Assembly (NCBI RefSeq): GCF_000687935.1
Contig: NZ_JHZZ01000001.1
Coordinates: forward strand, 1,860,001-1,924,000
Length of the DNA stretch: 64,000 nt
Source of the DNA: Polaribacter sp. Hel_I_88
Lineage (GTDB): Bacteria > Bacteroidota > Bacteroidia > Flavobacteriales > Flavobacteriaceae
Direction of reading: 5' to 3'
Below the pieces are notes generated by a model that was given only the letters and a program-made list of their open reading frames with translations, was not told the DNA's origin and searched no databases. A program made the translations under genes and the position numbers. Within the stretch, counting starts at the first letter, position 1; the number at the start of each line of letters is the position of its first letter. This document shows positions 7,709-15,189 of the stretch, piece after piece.

Positions 7709-8512
7709 TTACTGTCTAAACTCATCTTCTTCATCAGTAACAATTCCCAAAGCTTCATTAATATATTTAAAAGTAGAAAGTAGTTCTGGTTTTCCGTTTA
7801 CAATGGCAACATCATGTTCAAAATGCGCAGAAGGTTTATTATCTAAAGTGGTAATTGTCCAACCATCAGCATGATGTCTTATTTTGTGAGTTCCCATATT
7901 TGTCATAGGTTCTATGGCAACTACCATTCCTTCAACAAACTTTTTTCCTCTTCCTCTTCTACCATAGTTTGGCATTTCTGGATCTTCGTGCATTTCGCGT
8001 CCTAAACCATGACCTACCAATTCTCTTACAACACCATAACCGTGCTTTTCTGTAAAGTTCTGAATGGCATAACCCACATCGCCAACTCTATTGCCTGCTT
8101 TAAATTCGCGAATTCCTACATATAAACTTTCTTTGGTAACTTCTAAAAGTTTTTTGGTTTCAGCATCAATTTCGCCAACAGCAAATGTATAGGCATGATC
8201 TCCATAAAAGCCATTTTTAAGAGCTCCACAATCAATAGAAATAATATCACCTTCTTTTAAAGGTTCTTTAGTTGGGAAGCCGTGAACAACTTGCGAGTTT
8301 GGACTCATACAAAGTGTATTTGGAAAATCATACAAACCTAAAAAGCCAGGAATTGCACCTTGTTCTCTAATAAAATCTTCGGCAAGCTTATCTAAATATA
8401 AAGTAGTTACACCAGGTTTTACTTCTTTGGCAAGCATTCCTAATGTTTTAGAAACGATTAATGCACTTTCGCGCATAATTTCTATTTCTTCTCGGGTTTT
8501 AATTTTAATCAT
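7709..8512 (-). CDS. map: Type I methionine aminopeptidase
   Basis: A 267-residue cytosolic dimetal enzyme that removes the initiator methionine from nascent proteins; essential in most bacteria. The five metal ligands are visible: the two Asp in DIISIDCGALKNGFYGDHA, His in VGHGLGREMHEDP, Glu in VAIEPM and Glu in HFEHDVAI. MCMSPNSQVVHG-type substrate-site His is present in NTLCMSPNSQVVHGFP. The start is the ATG beginning MIKIKTREEI, since seven further upstream residues are not family-like. The C-terminus ends in an acidic tail. A promoter-like TAACTTTG lies just upstream. Confidence 0.95.
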   Translation of the reverse strand: MIKIKTREEIEIMRESALIVSKTLGMLAKEVKPGVTTLYLDKLAEDFIREQGAIPGFLGLYDFPNTLCMSPNSQVVHGFPTKEPLKEGDIISIDCGALKNGFYGDHAYTFAVGEIDAETKKLLEVTKESLYVGIREFKAGNRVGDVGYAIQNFTEKHGYGVVRELVGHGLGREMHEDPEMPNYGRRGRGKKFVEGMVVAIEPMTNMGTHKIRHHADGWTITTLDNKPSAHFEHDVAIVNGKPELLSTFKYINEALGIVTDEEDEFRQ

Positions 8513-8530
8513 TTTAAAAAAATTGAGCCA

Positions 8531-8538
8531 CAAAGTTA
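8531..8538 (-). promoter_or_regulatory. Putative -7 promoter element for map
   Basis: On the minus strand TAACTTTG fits TAnnTTTG exactly and lies about 19 bases before the map start codon. No matching -33 TTG is seen. Confidence 0.35.
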
Positions 8539-8654
8539 CTATATTTATTGAGAATTACTTGTTTGAGGAAGATAAAGGATTTTGAAAAAGAAAGACGTGA
8601 ATTATATAAATTATACAAATTTTATTATTTGTGGCTATTTGTGAAGTTTTTCCT

Positions 8655-8703
8655 AAAAAAAAAACACCAAACTTTTAAGCTTATAACTTAATGTTTGGTG
8701 TTT
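8655..8703 (-). terminator. Intrinsic terminator of the DUF2335 cassette
   Basis: Stem AACACCAAAC/GTTTGGTGTT, with an inner stem TTAAG/CTTAA in the loop. On the minus strand it runs into a tract of about ten U. It follows the DUF2335 stop by about 20 bases. Confidence 0.8.
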
Positions 8704-8723
8704 GCAATAATTTAAGACGAACG

Positions 8724-9236
8724 TTATTCATCTTTATTTTCTTTTTGAATATTTTTACCTATTACAAATACTGAGACTAAACTTACAACTGTACCTCCAG
8801 CTATAATTCCTCCGACAGTAGTTTCTCCCATAGCAGCTAAAAAAGTTCCACTTCCAATACCTACAATTCCGATAATAAGTCCAAATATTTGCCCTAATTT
8901 ACTTTGGCTTGATTGACTAGTAATAACTTTGTCCTCCATTTTCATTCTATGAACTTGTTGAACTTCTGCCATTTTCATAATTCTATCTGCTCCTTCTGGT
9001 ATAACTGAATTATATTTAATTAAAGTGTCAGCATCAGGCAAAGGACCTGAGTGGCTTTTATGTTGAATAGAGACAACAGAAATACTATGAAGTATCTCCA
9101 TTTTTTTCTTAAGAGGAACACCTTTAAATATTTCGGGATTAAGACTTACTAAATCCTCTTCTATTTCTTGTAATTCTTCAGGTATTTCTTGTTGAGCTTT
9201 TTGAATTGCAGCCTTATTAGATGATTTTTTTGACAC
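8724..9236 (-). CDS. DUF2335 domain-containing membrane protein
   Basis: A 170-residue protein. The N-terminal 85 residues are charged, with a helix-forming EELQEIEEDL stretch. The DUF2335 core follows: HKSHSGPLPDADTLIKYNSV, then IPEGADRIMKMAEVQQVHRM, and two C-terminal membrane segments at about 115-135 and 140-160. The family is of unknown function and scattered in distribution, usually an accessory gene. It forms a two-gene unit with the small gene upstream on the same strand (6-base gap), with its own promoter and terminator. Confidence 0.88.
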   Translation of the reverse strand: MSKKSSNKAAIQKAQQEIPEELQEIEEDLVSLNPEIFKGVPLKKKMEILHSISVVSIQHKSHSGPLPDADTLIKYNSVIPEGADRIMKMAEVQQVHRMKMEDKVITSQSSQSKLGQIFGLIIGIVGIGSGTFLAAMGETTVGGIIAGGTVVSLVSVFVIGKNIQKENKDE

Positions 9237-9242
9237 TAAAAA

Positions 9243-9482
9243 CTATTTTAGACAAAGCTCTCGCTTATTTTTATTCTCAAACTTTTCTTTTGATTTCTTA
9301 ATATCATCACCTATATTTTCCCAATCTGACATTATTGCTTTAAAGTCAGCTTCTTTTTCTGTTTTAGAATAGTTATAATCAAAATAACTACCTGCTAAAT
9401 TCAAAATAGAACCCATTCCTACCCAAAAATTATTTTTCGGTAAGAGGTGATTAGTTCCATATTTAATATTTCGTTTCTTCAT
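9243..9482 (-). CDS. Small hypothetical protein, partner of the DUF2335 gene
   Basis: A 79-residue protein of no recognised family. It has a basic N-terminus, a weakly hydrophobic stretch (NFWVGMGSILNLAGSYF) too short to be a confident membrane segment, and a charged, coiled-coil-prone C-terminus (DDIKKSKEKFENKNKRE). It is the first gene of the two-gene DUF2335 unit. Length, spacing and the shared promoter make it a real gene, but nothing shows its function. Confidence 0.65.
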   Translation of the reverse strand: MKKRNIKYGTNHLLPKNNFWVGMGSILNLAGSYFDYNYSKTEKEADFKAIMSDWENIGDDIKKSKEKFENKNKRELCLK

Positions 9483-9534
9483 AGTTATAATTTAATGACT
9501 TAAATGTAATAAAAAAATTATTCTTAATATAGCA

Positions 9535-9555
9535 CAAAAGTAGTAAAAATACTAC
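9535..9555 (-). promoter_or_regulatory. Promoter with overlapping inverted repeat (DUF2335 cassette)
   Basis: On the minus strand TACTTTTG (9542-9535) matches TAnnTTTG. A perfect inverted repeat GTAGTA-N4-TACTAC (9540-9555) overlaps its upstream edge, a position where a bound repressor would block RNA polymerase. No regulator gene is adjacent. Confidence 0.4.
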
Positions 9556-9711
9556 ATCTAACAATGTACATATAAAATAGCTAATTTCATGCCAAAACAA
9601 AGTTAATATTTAATATATTAACGTAATTATAAGATGAAATATTGTACGTTTTGTTACAAACTACTTTTTATATAAGTAACTTTTATTCGTTAACTAAAGT
9701 TTTTCAACTAT

Positions 9712-10311
9712 TTAATCTTCACTCTTATCATAAGAATGTTTGTAGCTTTTACCTTGCACAATTTTTAAAATATCTTTTTCGATGGTTTCTCTTGGGTATT
9801 CTACAAAACGTCCTACTTCTTTATCGTTTTTTAAAAAGATAAAAGTTGGCACTCTTATAAGATTGTATCCTTCTTGTAAATTGTCTGGAGTTCTTTTATT
9901 TCTTCCTACAGATATCAATTCAAAGTAGTCTTCATTAAAACCAGTTTCTTCTAAAATTTTATAAAAACGAGGAACTTCTCTTCTGCTATCTCCACACCAA
10001 GTTCCCATAAATCCTTTAATTGTAAAGTTGTTTATTTCGCCTTTCAATTGTTCAATTACTTCTTTGTCAGTTGTGTATTCTTCATACCTGCTGTCAAACC
10101 AAGATTTATAAGCATCATCTGTAAAAGATTCTTTATTAACAATACCAATTAAATAACCTCTGTCATTTTTTTCTGCATTAACCTCTGCAGCTTTTTCTCT
10201 TTCAATTACTTCAACTTCATCAATAACTACTTTTTTGCTGTCTACAGAAGTTTTACTTGTGTTACAAGCCATAAAAATAATTGTTGACAATAATATTAAA
10301 GTGTATTTCAT
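9712..10311 (-). CDS. Thioredoxin-fold lipoprotein with a single active-site cysteine
   Basis: A 199-residue envelope lipoprotein (signal peptide with IFMAC, Cys16). The thioredoxin fold is seen in FTIKGFMGTWCGDSRREVPR and the cis-proline segment IRVPTFIFLKNDKEVG. The active site is WCGDS, so the second cysteine of the classical CxxC is a serine one position later. That form is usual in a flavobacterial subfamily and argues against a simple disulfide exchange role, favouring a peroxidase-like or binding function; this is inference. The gene follows gpmI with a two-base gap and is probably co-transcribed. Confidence 0.88.
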   Translation of the reverse strand: MKYTLILLSTIIFMACNTSKTSVDSKKVVIDEVEVIEREKAAEVNAEKNDRGYLIGIVNKESFTDDAYKSWFDSRYEEYTTDKEVIEQLKGEINNFTIKGFMGTWCGDSRREVPRFYKILEETGFNEDYFELISVGRNKRTPDNLQEGYNLIRVPTFIFLKNDKEVGRFVEYPRETIEKDILKIVQGKSYKHSYDKSED

Positions 10312-10313
10312 AA

Positions 10314-11831
10314 TTATAATAACGATTTTTGTGTCATTTCTACTGGTTGTTCTACTCCAATTAGCTCTAAAATTGTTGGAGCTATATCGCCTAAAATACC
10401 ACTTTTTATTGATTTTATTTCCTCATCAATTAAAATAAAAGGAACAGGGTTTGTGGTGTGTGCTGTATGAGGAGAACCATCAGGATTCATCATAGTTTCG
10501 CAGTTTCCATGATCTGCAATTAATAGGGTTGTGTAGCCATTTGCCAAACCAGTTTCAATTACTTTTTGTGCACAAATATCTACAGTTTCGCAAGCTTTTA
10601 TGGCAGCTTCCATAATTCCTGTATGACCAACCATATCTCCATTTGCGAAATTTAAACAGACAAAATCTGCTTCGCCTTTCTCTAAATCTTCACACAAAGC
10701 CTCAGTTAATTCGTATGCTGACATTTCTGGTTGTAAATCGTACGTTGCTACTTTTGGTGAGTTTTTTAAAATTCGAGATTCACCTTCAAAAGGAGCTTCT
10801 TGGCCACCAGAAAAGAAAAACGTTACGTGAGGATATTTCTCTGTTTCAGCAATTCTTATTTGTTTTTTACCCGCTTTTGATAAAACTTCACCTAAGGTGT
10901 TTTTAATATTGTCTGTATTATAAATTACGTTGATACCTTTAAAAGATTCATCATACAAAGTGATGGTTGTAAAATGCAAATCTAATTTTTTCATTCCAAA
11001 CTCTGGAAAATCAACTTGAGATAAAGCACTTGTTAATTCTCTTCCTCTATCTGTTCTGTAATTAAAGAATAAAACTACATCACCAGATTCAATTTTGGCT
11101 TTTGCAGAACCATCTGCATTTGTAGCGATAATTGGTTCTATAAATTCGTCAGTAATTCCAGCTTCGTAATTTTCTTTAATAGTTGCAACAATATCATGGG
11201 TTTTAGTTCCAATTCCTTTTACGATACCATCGTAAGCTTTTTTAATTCTTTCCCATCTATTATCTCTATCCATCGCAAAATAACGACCAGTAACAGAGGC
11301 AATTTCTCCAGTGGTTTTCTTCATATATTCTTGAAGATCATTCATGAAAAAAGCACCAGATTTTGGGTCACAATCTCGTCCATCAGAAAAAGCATGCACA
11401 AAAACATTTTGCACATTTTGTTCTTTTGCAACATCTAAAAGACCTTTTACGTGGTTAATGTGTGAGTGAATTCCACCATCTGAGACCAACCCTAATAAAT
11501 GTACTTTTTTATTATTTTCTTTGGCATATGTAAACGTATCTAACAAAACTTTTTCTTGTCCTAACGTTTTTTCACGAACAGCTTTGTTGATTCTTGCTAA
11601 GTTTTGATATACAATTCTACCAGCACCTAAATTCATGTGGCCAACTTCAGAATTCCCCATTTGCCCTTCAGGCAAGCCAACATTTTCTCCATCTGTTCTT
11701 AAAGATGCGTTTGGATATTTATTGTATAAAGCGTTTATGTATGGTGTTTTTGCGTTGTAAATGGCAGATACTTTTGGGTCTTGTGTAATTCCCCAGCCAT
11801 CTAAGATCATTAAGATTACTTTCTTGTTCAT
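10314..11831 (-). CDS. gpmI: 2,3-bisphosphoglycerate-independent phosphoglycerate mutase
   Basis: A 505-residue cytosolic Mn-dependent enzyme that converts 3-phosphoglycerate to 2-phosphoglycerate in glycolysis and gluconeogenesis. The metal-binding start LMILDGWG, the catalytic serine in GQMGNSEVGHMNLGAGR, the substrate-site VHAFSDGRDCDP and the second metal cluster IADHGNCETM...PHTAHTTNPVPF are all present. The length is standard. The downstream thioredoxin-like lipoprotein gene is two bases away. Confidence 0.97.
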   Translation of the reverse strand: MNKKVILMILDGWGITQDPKVSAIYNAKTPYINALYNKYPNASLRTDGENVGLPEGQMGNSEVGHMNLGAGRIVYQNLARINKAVREKTLGQEKVLLDTFTYAKENNKKVHLLGLVSDGGIHSHINHVKGLLDVAKEQNVQNVFVHAFSDGRDCDPKSGAFFMNDLQEYMKKTTGEIASVTGRYFAMDRDNRWERIKKAYDGIVKGIGTKTHDIVATIKENYEAGITDEFIEPIIATNADGSAKAKIESGDVVLFFNYRTDRGRELTSALSQVDFPEFGMKKLDLHFTTITLYDESFKGINVIYNTDNIKNTLGEVLSKAGKKQIRIAETEKYPHVTFFFSGGQEAPFEGESRILKNSPKVATYDLQPEMSAYELTEALCEDLEKGEADFVCLNFANGDMVGHTGIMEAAIKACETVDICAQKVIETGLANGYTTLLIADHGNCETMMNPDGSPHTAHTTNPVPFILIDEEIKSIKSGILGDIAPTILELIGVEQPVEMTQKSLL

Positions 11832-11877
11832 TTTTCTATATTATACTGTAAAAATAAGAAAGATTTTAGAGAACCAT

Positions 11878-12135
11878 TTAAAATTTTACGAAACCGATAA
11901 CGTAAATCAAGATGATCATTATAAAAATTAGAATTATACTATTTCTTTTTAGAGTTTTTCTATTTTCTTTTTGAAGTTTTTCTCTGATATTTTTAAGTTG
12001 ATGAGGAGTTGCTTTTTTATCAAAAGAAACTTGAATATTTTTACCTGCTTTTAAATCTTTCATTTTTTTAAAAGCAGAAACACGCTCTCTTTTGTTGTTT
12101 TTTAACGAAGTAACCATTGCAGCTATTGAACCCAT
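11878..12135 (-). CDS. Small conserved membrane protein, basic N-terminus
   Basis: An 85-residue protein of no named family. The first 60 residues are strongly basic (SLKNNKRERVSAFKKMKDLK and KNIREKLQKENRKTLKR). The last 22 are a single hydrophobic segment ending VIGFVKF, so the C-terminus sits in the membrane. The arrangement resembles a flavobacterial family of hypothetical proteins. The start at MGSIAAMV is preferred to one 12 codons upstream, whose extra residues look random. It lies alone, upstream of gpmI. Confidence 0.6.
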   Translation of the reverse strand: MGSIAAMVTSLKNNKRERVSAFKKMKDLKAGKNIQVSFDKKATPHQLKNIREKLQKENRKTLKRNSIILIFIMIILIYVIGFVKF

Positions 12136-12323
12136 AACGTAGATATTTATATATAAGTAGTTGAAAATCAATAAATGTTACAAAAACAAACTGAAATATG
12201 TAGTGAATGAGATTGTTTATATTTTTATTAGAATCGATTATGGAATCAATTTTTAACAAGAAAAAAGTATTTCTTCATTTACAAAATTCGTAATTTTACA
12301 CAGTTAATTTTATCAAATATCTA

Positions 12324-14069
12324 ATGGAATTGCATTTTGAATTAAACGAAGTTACCAAAAAGTTACCCAAACATTTGCACAAGTTTGTTGTAAAGCAACC
12401 TTATGAAGAATATACCTCTCAAAACCAAGCAGTTTGGAGATATGTGATGCGAATGAATGTAGATTATTTGAGCAAAGTTGCTCATAAATCTTACATGCCA
12501 GGTTTGGGAAAAACAGGAATTTCTACAGAAAATATTCCTAAAATGGAAGGTATGAATCGAATTTTGAAAGAAATTGGTTGGGCTGCAGTTTCTGTAGATG
12601 GTTTTATTCCTCCAAATGCTTTTATGGAATTTCAAGCCTATAATGTGTTGGTGATTGCATCAGATATGCGAACCATAAATCATATAGAGTATACTCCAGC
12701 TCCAGATATTATTCATGAAGCTGCTGGTCATGCACCTATTATTGCAAATCCTGAATATTCTGAATATTTAAGACGTTTTGGAGAAATTGGAAGCAAAGCA
12801 ATTTCATCTGCCAAAGATTATGAAATGTACGAAGCCATTCGTCTTTTATCCATCTTAAAAGAAAACCCAAATTCTACTGAAAAGGAGATTAATGAAGCAC
12901 AAGAACAAGTAGAGTGGTTGCAAAATAATATGGGTGAATTGTCGGAAATGGCAATGATTCGTAATTTACATTGGTGGACAGTAGAATATGGTTTGATTGG
13001 TACTTTAGAAAACCCAAAAATTTATGGAGCAGGTTTGCTGTCATCTATTGGAGAAAGTGCTTGGTGTATGCAAGATGAAGTTAAAAAAATGCCTTATTCA
13101 ATTGAGGCTGCTAGAATTAATTTTGATATTACAAAACCACAACCTCAATTATTTGTTACGCCAGATTTTGCCTATTTAAGTTTGGTTTTAGACGAATTTG
13201 CAAATACAATGGCTTTGCGAAAAGGAGGTTTAAATGGGATAAAAAAATTGATAGATTCAAAAGGTTTAGGAACAATTGAATTAACAACAGGAATACAGAT
13301 TTCTGGAAATTTTGATAAAGTAATTCCGTTTAAAAATAACAAAGTTGCCTATTTTCAAACTGTTGGCGAAACTGCTTTGGCTAATAGAGATAAAGAGTTG
13401 ATTGGTCATGGAATTTCAACGCACAAAAATGGTTTTGGAAGTCCTATTGGGAAGTTAAAAGGAATTAATTTGCCTATTGAAGACATGAGTCCAAGAGATT
13501 TAAAAGCCTATGGAATTTACGAAGGCGAATTTATGACTTTGGAGTTTGAAAGTGGCATCATTCTAAAAGGAAAAGCAATTACAGGAACCAGAGATTTACG
13601 TGGTAAAATTTTAATGATTACGTTTGATGAATGTACAGTAACTTACCAAGATGAGGTGTTATTTAAACCAGAGTGGGGTTTGTATGATATGGCTGTTGGT
13701 AAAGAAGTTGTTTCTGCGTATGCTGGAGCTGCAGATGTTGCGTCTTTTTTAGATACAAGCAAAGTTTCTGAAACAAAAACGCACAAAATAACCTATTCAG
13801 AAGCTGCTAAAAAACTGTATATTTTGTATGATGAGGTTCGTGAAATGCGTGAAACAAATTCAGCAACTGAAGCAAAAATAGAAGTGATATTTCATCGACT
13901 TAAAAAAGAATATTCAGAGGATTGGTTGCTATTATTAGAATTGTATGAATTGGCGTTAGAAAACAATTTTGCTATTAAAAAAGATATTCTAAATACTTTG
14001 GAAGCATTAAAAAGTATCAAAAGTTATACAAAGCTTATAGAAAATGGCTTAAATTTGCATCTTAATTAA
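12324..14069 (+). CDS. phhA: Aromatic amino acid hydroxylase, long Bacteroidota form
   Basis: A 581-residue pterin-dependent, iron-containing monooxygenase, most likely phenylalanine 4-hydroxylase (Phe to Tyr). The iron ligands are the two His of IIHEAAGHAP and the Glu of WWTVEYGLIG; the pterin site segment EAAGHAPIIANPEYSEYLRR is intact. Classical bacterial PhhA has about 260-300 residues. Here the catalytic part occupies about the first 330 and about 250 residues of unknown function follow, rich in beta-strand-like segments (GISTHKNGFGSPIGKLKGIN, GEFMTLEFESGIILKGKAIT). No pterin carbinolamine dehydratase gene is adjacent. The rhodanese gene begins 11 bases after the stop. Confidence 0.92.
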   Translation: MELHFELNEVTKKLPKHLHKFVVKQPYEEYTSQNQAVWRYVMRMNVDYLSKVAHKSYMPGLGKTGISTENIPKMEGMNRILKEIGWAAVSVDGFIPPNAFMEFQAYNVLVIASDMRTINHIEYTPAPDIIHEAAGHAPIIANPEYSEYLRRFGEIGSKAISSAKDYEMYEAIRLLSILKENPNSTEKEINEAQEQVEWLQNNMGELSEMAMIRNLHWWTVEYGLIGTLENPKIYGAGLLSSIGESAWCMQDEVKKMPYSIEAARINFDITKPQPQLFVTPDFAYLSLVLDEFANTMALRKGGLNGIKKLIDSKGLGTIELTTGIQISGNFDKVIPFKNNKVAYFQTVGETALANRDKELIGHGISTHKNGFGSPIGKLKGINLPIEDMSPRDLKAYGIYEGEFMTLEFESGIILKGKAITGTRDLRGKILMITFDECTVTYQDEVLFKPEWGLYDMAVGKEVVSAYAGAADVASFLDTSKVSETKTHKITYSEAAKKLYILYDEVREMRETNSATEAKIEVIFHRLKKEYSEDWLLLLELYELALENNFAIKKDILNTLEALKSIKSYTKLIENGLNLHLN

Positions 14070-14080
14070 ATTAAAACAAC

Positions 14081-14395
14081 ATGGGTTTATTTGACATGTT
14101 TAAAAGAAAAGATATGAGTTTAGATATTAAAGAATATTTAGAAAACGACGCTGTTATTTTAGATGTAAGAACACAAGAAGAGTGGAATGAAGGGCATATT
14201 GAAAACGCAAAACATATTGTTTTAAATTTAATTCCTTTAAAAATTGAGGAAATAAAAGCTTGGGATAAACCAGTAATTGCTGTTTGTAGAAGTGGAGGTA
14301 GAAGTGGGCAAGCTGCACAGTTTTTAAAGCAAAATGGTGTAGATGTTATCAATGGTGGTCCTTGGCAAAATGTAGATCAGTATATAGAAAAGTAA
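14081..14395 (+). CDS. Rhodanese-like domain protein
   Basis: A 104-residue single-domain rhodanese. The catalytic loop is CRSGGRSGQAAQFL with its nucleophilic Cys, preceded by the family hallmarks AVILDVRTQEEWNEGHIENA. Rhodaneses carry a persulfide on the cysteine and pass sulfur to acceptors; the partner here is unknown. It is probably co-transcribed with the hydroxylase 11 bases upstream and ends just before a palindromic terminator. Confidence 0.92.
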   Translation: MGLFDMFKRKDMSLDIKEYLENDAVILDVRTQEEWNEGHIENAKHIVLNLIPLKIEEIKAWDKPVIAVCRSGGRSGQAAQFLKQNGVDVINGGPWQNVDQYIEK

Positions 14396-14449
14396 AAATA
14401 ATATATGTTTTAAAGATTCTGCACAAATTGCAGGATGAGTTCAACTAAA

Positions 14450-14481
14450 AAATTTAAGGAATTTTAAAATTCCTTAAATTT
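14450..14481. terminator. Perfect 32-bp palindrome, bidirectional terminator
   Basis: AAATTTAAGGAATTTT followed directly by its reverse complement. It lies between the convergent rhodanese and response-regulator genes. The central TTTTAAAA resembles the cores of the other intergenic palindromes in this window. Confidence 0.75.
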
Positions 14482-14489
14482 AAGTTTTA

Positions 14490-15143
14490 TTAAATCAAAT
14501 TCCTTTTTTGAGCTTTCATAACAGCTTCCATTTTACTGTGAACTTGTAGCTTTTTGTAGATATTTTCTATGTGTTTTCGAACAGTTGAAGGCGAAATAAT
14601 TAAATTATCTGAAATATTATTATAATTTAAACCTTTGCTTAACTGAAGTAAAATTTCGGTTTCTCTTTTGGTCAATTTAATTTCCTCAACATTTTCAGGT
14701 TCAGAAGTAGATAAATCAGGATTTCGTAATAAATTTAAGGTTTTCAAAGCAATACTTGGCGTCATTGGTGCACCACCTTCTGTTACTTCTATAATACTTT
14801 TGTATAAATTTTCGGCGTCAATTTCTTTTAATAAATAGCCATTTGCACCTGCTTTTATAGCATTAAAAATATACTCATCATCATCTACAACAGTTAACAT
14901 AATTACTTTTATCTGCGGATATTTGTTTTTTACCAATTCTGTAGCTTTAATACCATTCATTTCAGGCATTTGAATATCCATTAAAATAACATCTATATTA
15001 TGGTTTTCCTCTAATTTACCAATGAGCTCTGCACCATTATTAGCATGAAATTTTACGGAAATATCATCAAAAAAAGATAATTTTTCTTTGATGGCTTTCG
15101 TTAAGAAATAATTGTCTTCTGCAATGCAAATTTTTAAGTTCAT
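14490..15143 (-). CDS. LuxR/NarL-family response regulator
   Basis: A 217-residue regulator. The receiver domain has acidic pocket AEDN, phospho-acceptor Asp56 in VILMDIQMPEMNG, the Thr/Ser in MLTVVDDDEY, and Lys in YLLKEIDA. The C-terminal LuxR-type helix-turn-helix is LTKRETEILLQLSKG, YNNISDNLIISPSTVRKHIE. The start is the ATG at MNLKICIAEDN; three upstream residues are not family-like. It is the last gene of an operon with the TPR histidine kinase (46-base gap). A palindrome at the end of the kinase gene, TACGTCA-TT-TGCCGTA, lies about 50 bases before this start and nearly equals the one upstream of the operon. Confidence 0.95.
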   Translation of the reverse strand: MNLKICIAEDNYFLTKAIKEKLSFFDDISVKFHANNGAELIGKLEENHNIDVILMDIQMPEMNGIKATELVKNKYPQIKVIMLTVVDDDEYIFNAIKAGANGYLLKEIDAENLYKSIIEVTEGGAPMTPSIALKTLNLLRNPDLSTSEPENVEEIKLTKRETEILLQLSKGLNYNNISDNLIISPSTVRKHIENIYKKLQVHSKMEAVMKAQKRNLI

Positions 15144-15189
15144 AGCTAACATCTTGATTCATAAAAATAACAATTCTTTTTAATGTTTG

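Noticed and set aside
9642..9842. Plus-strand ORF of 66 residues over the thioredoxin-like gene end
   Set aside because: It lies over a clear gene on the other strand and has a random hydrophobic composition.
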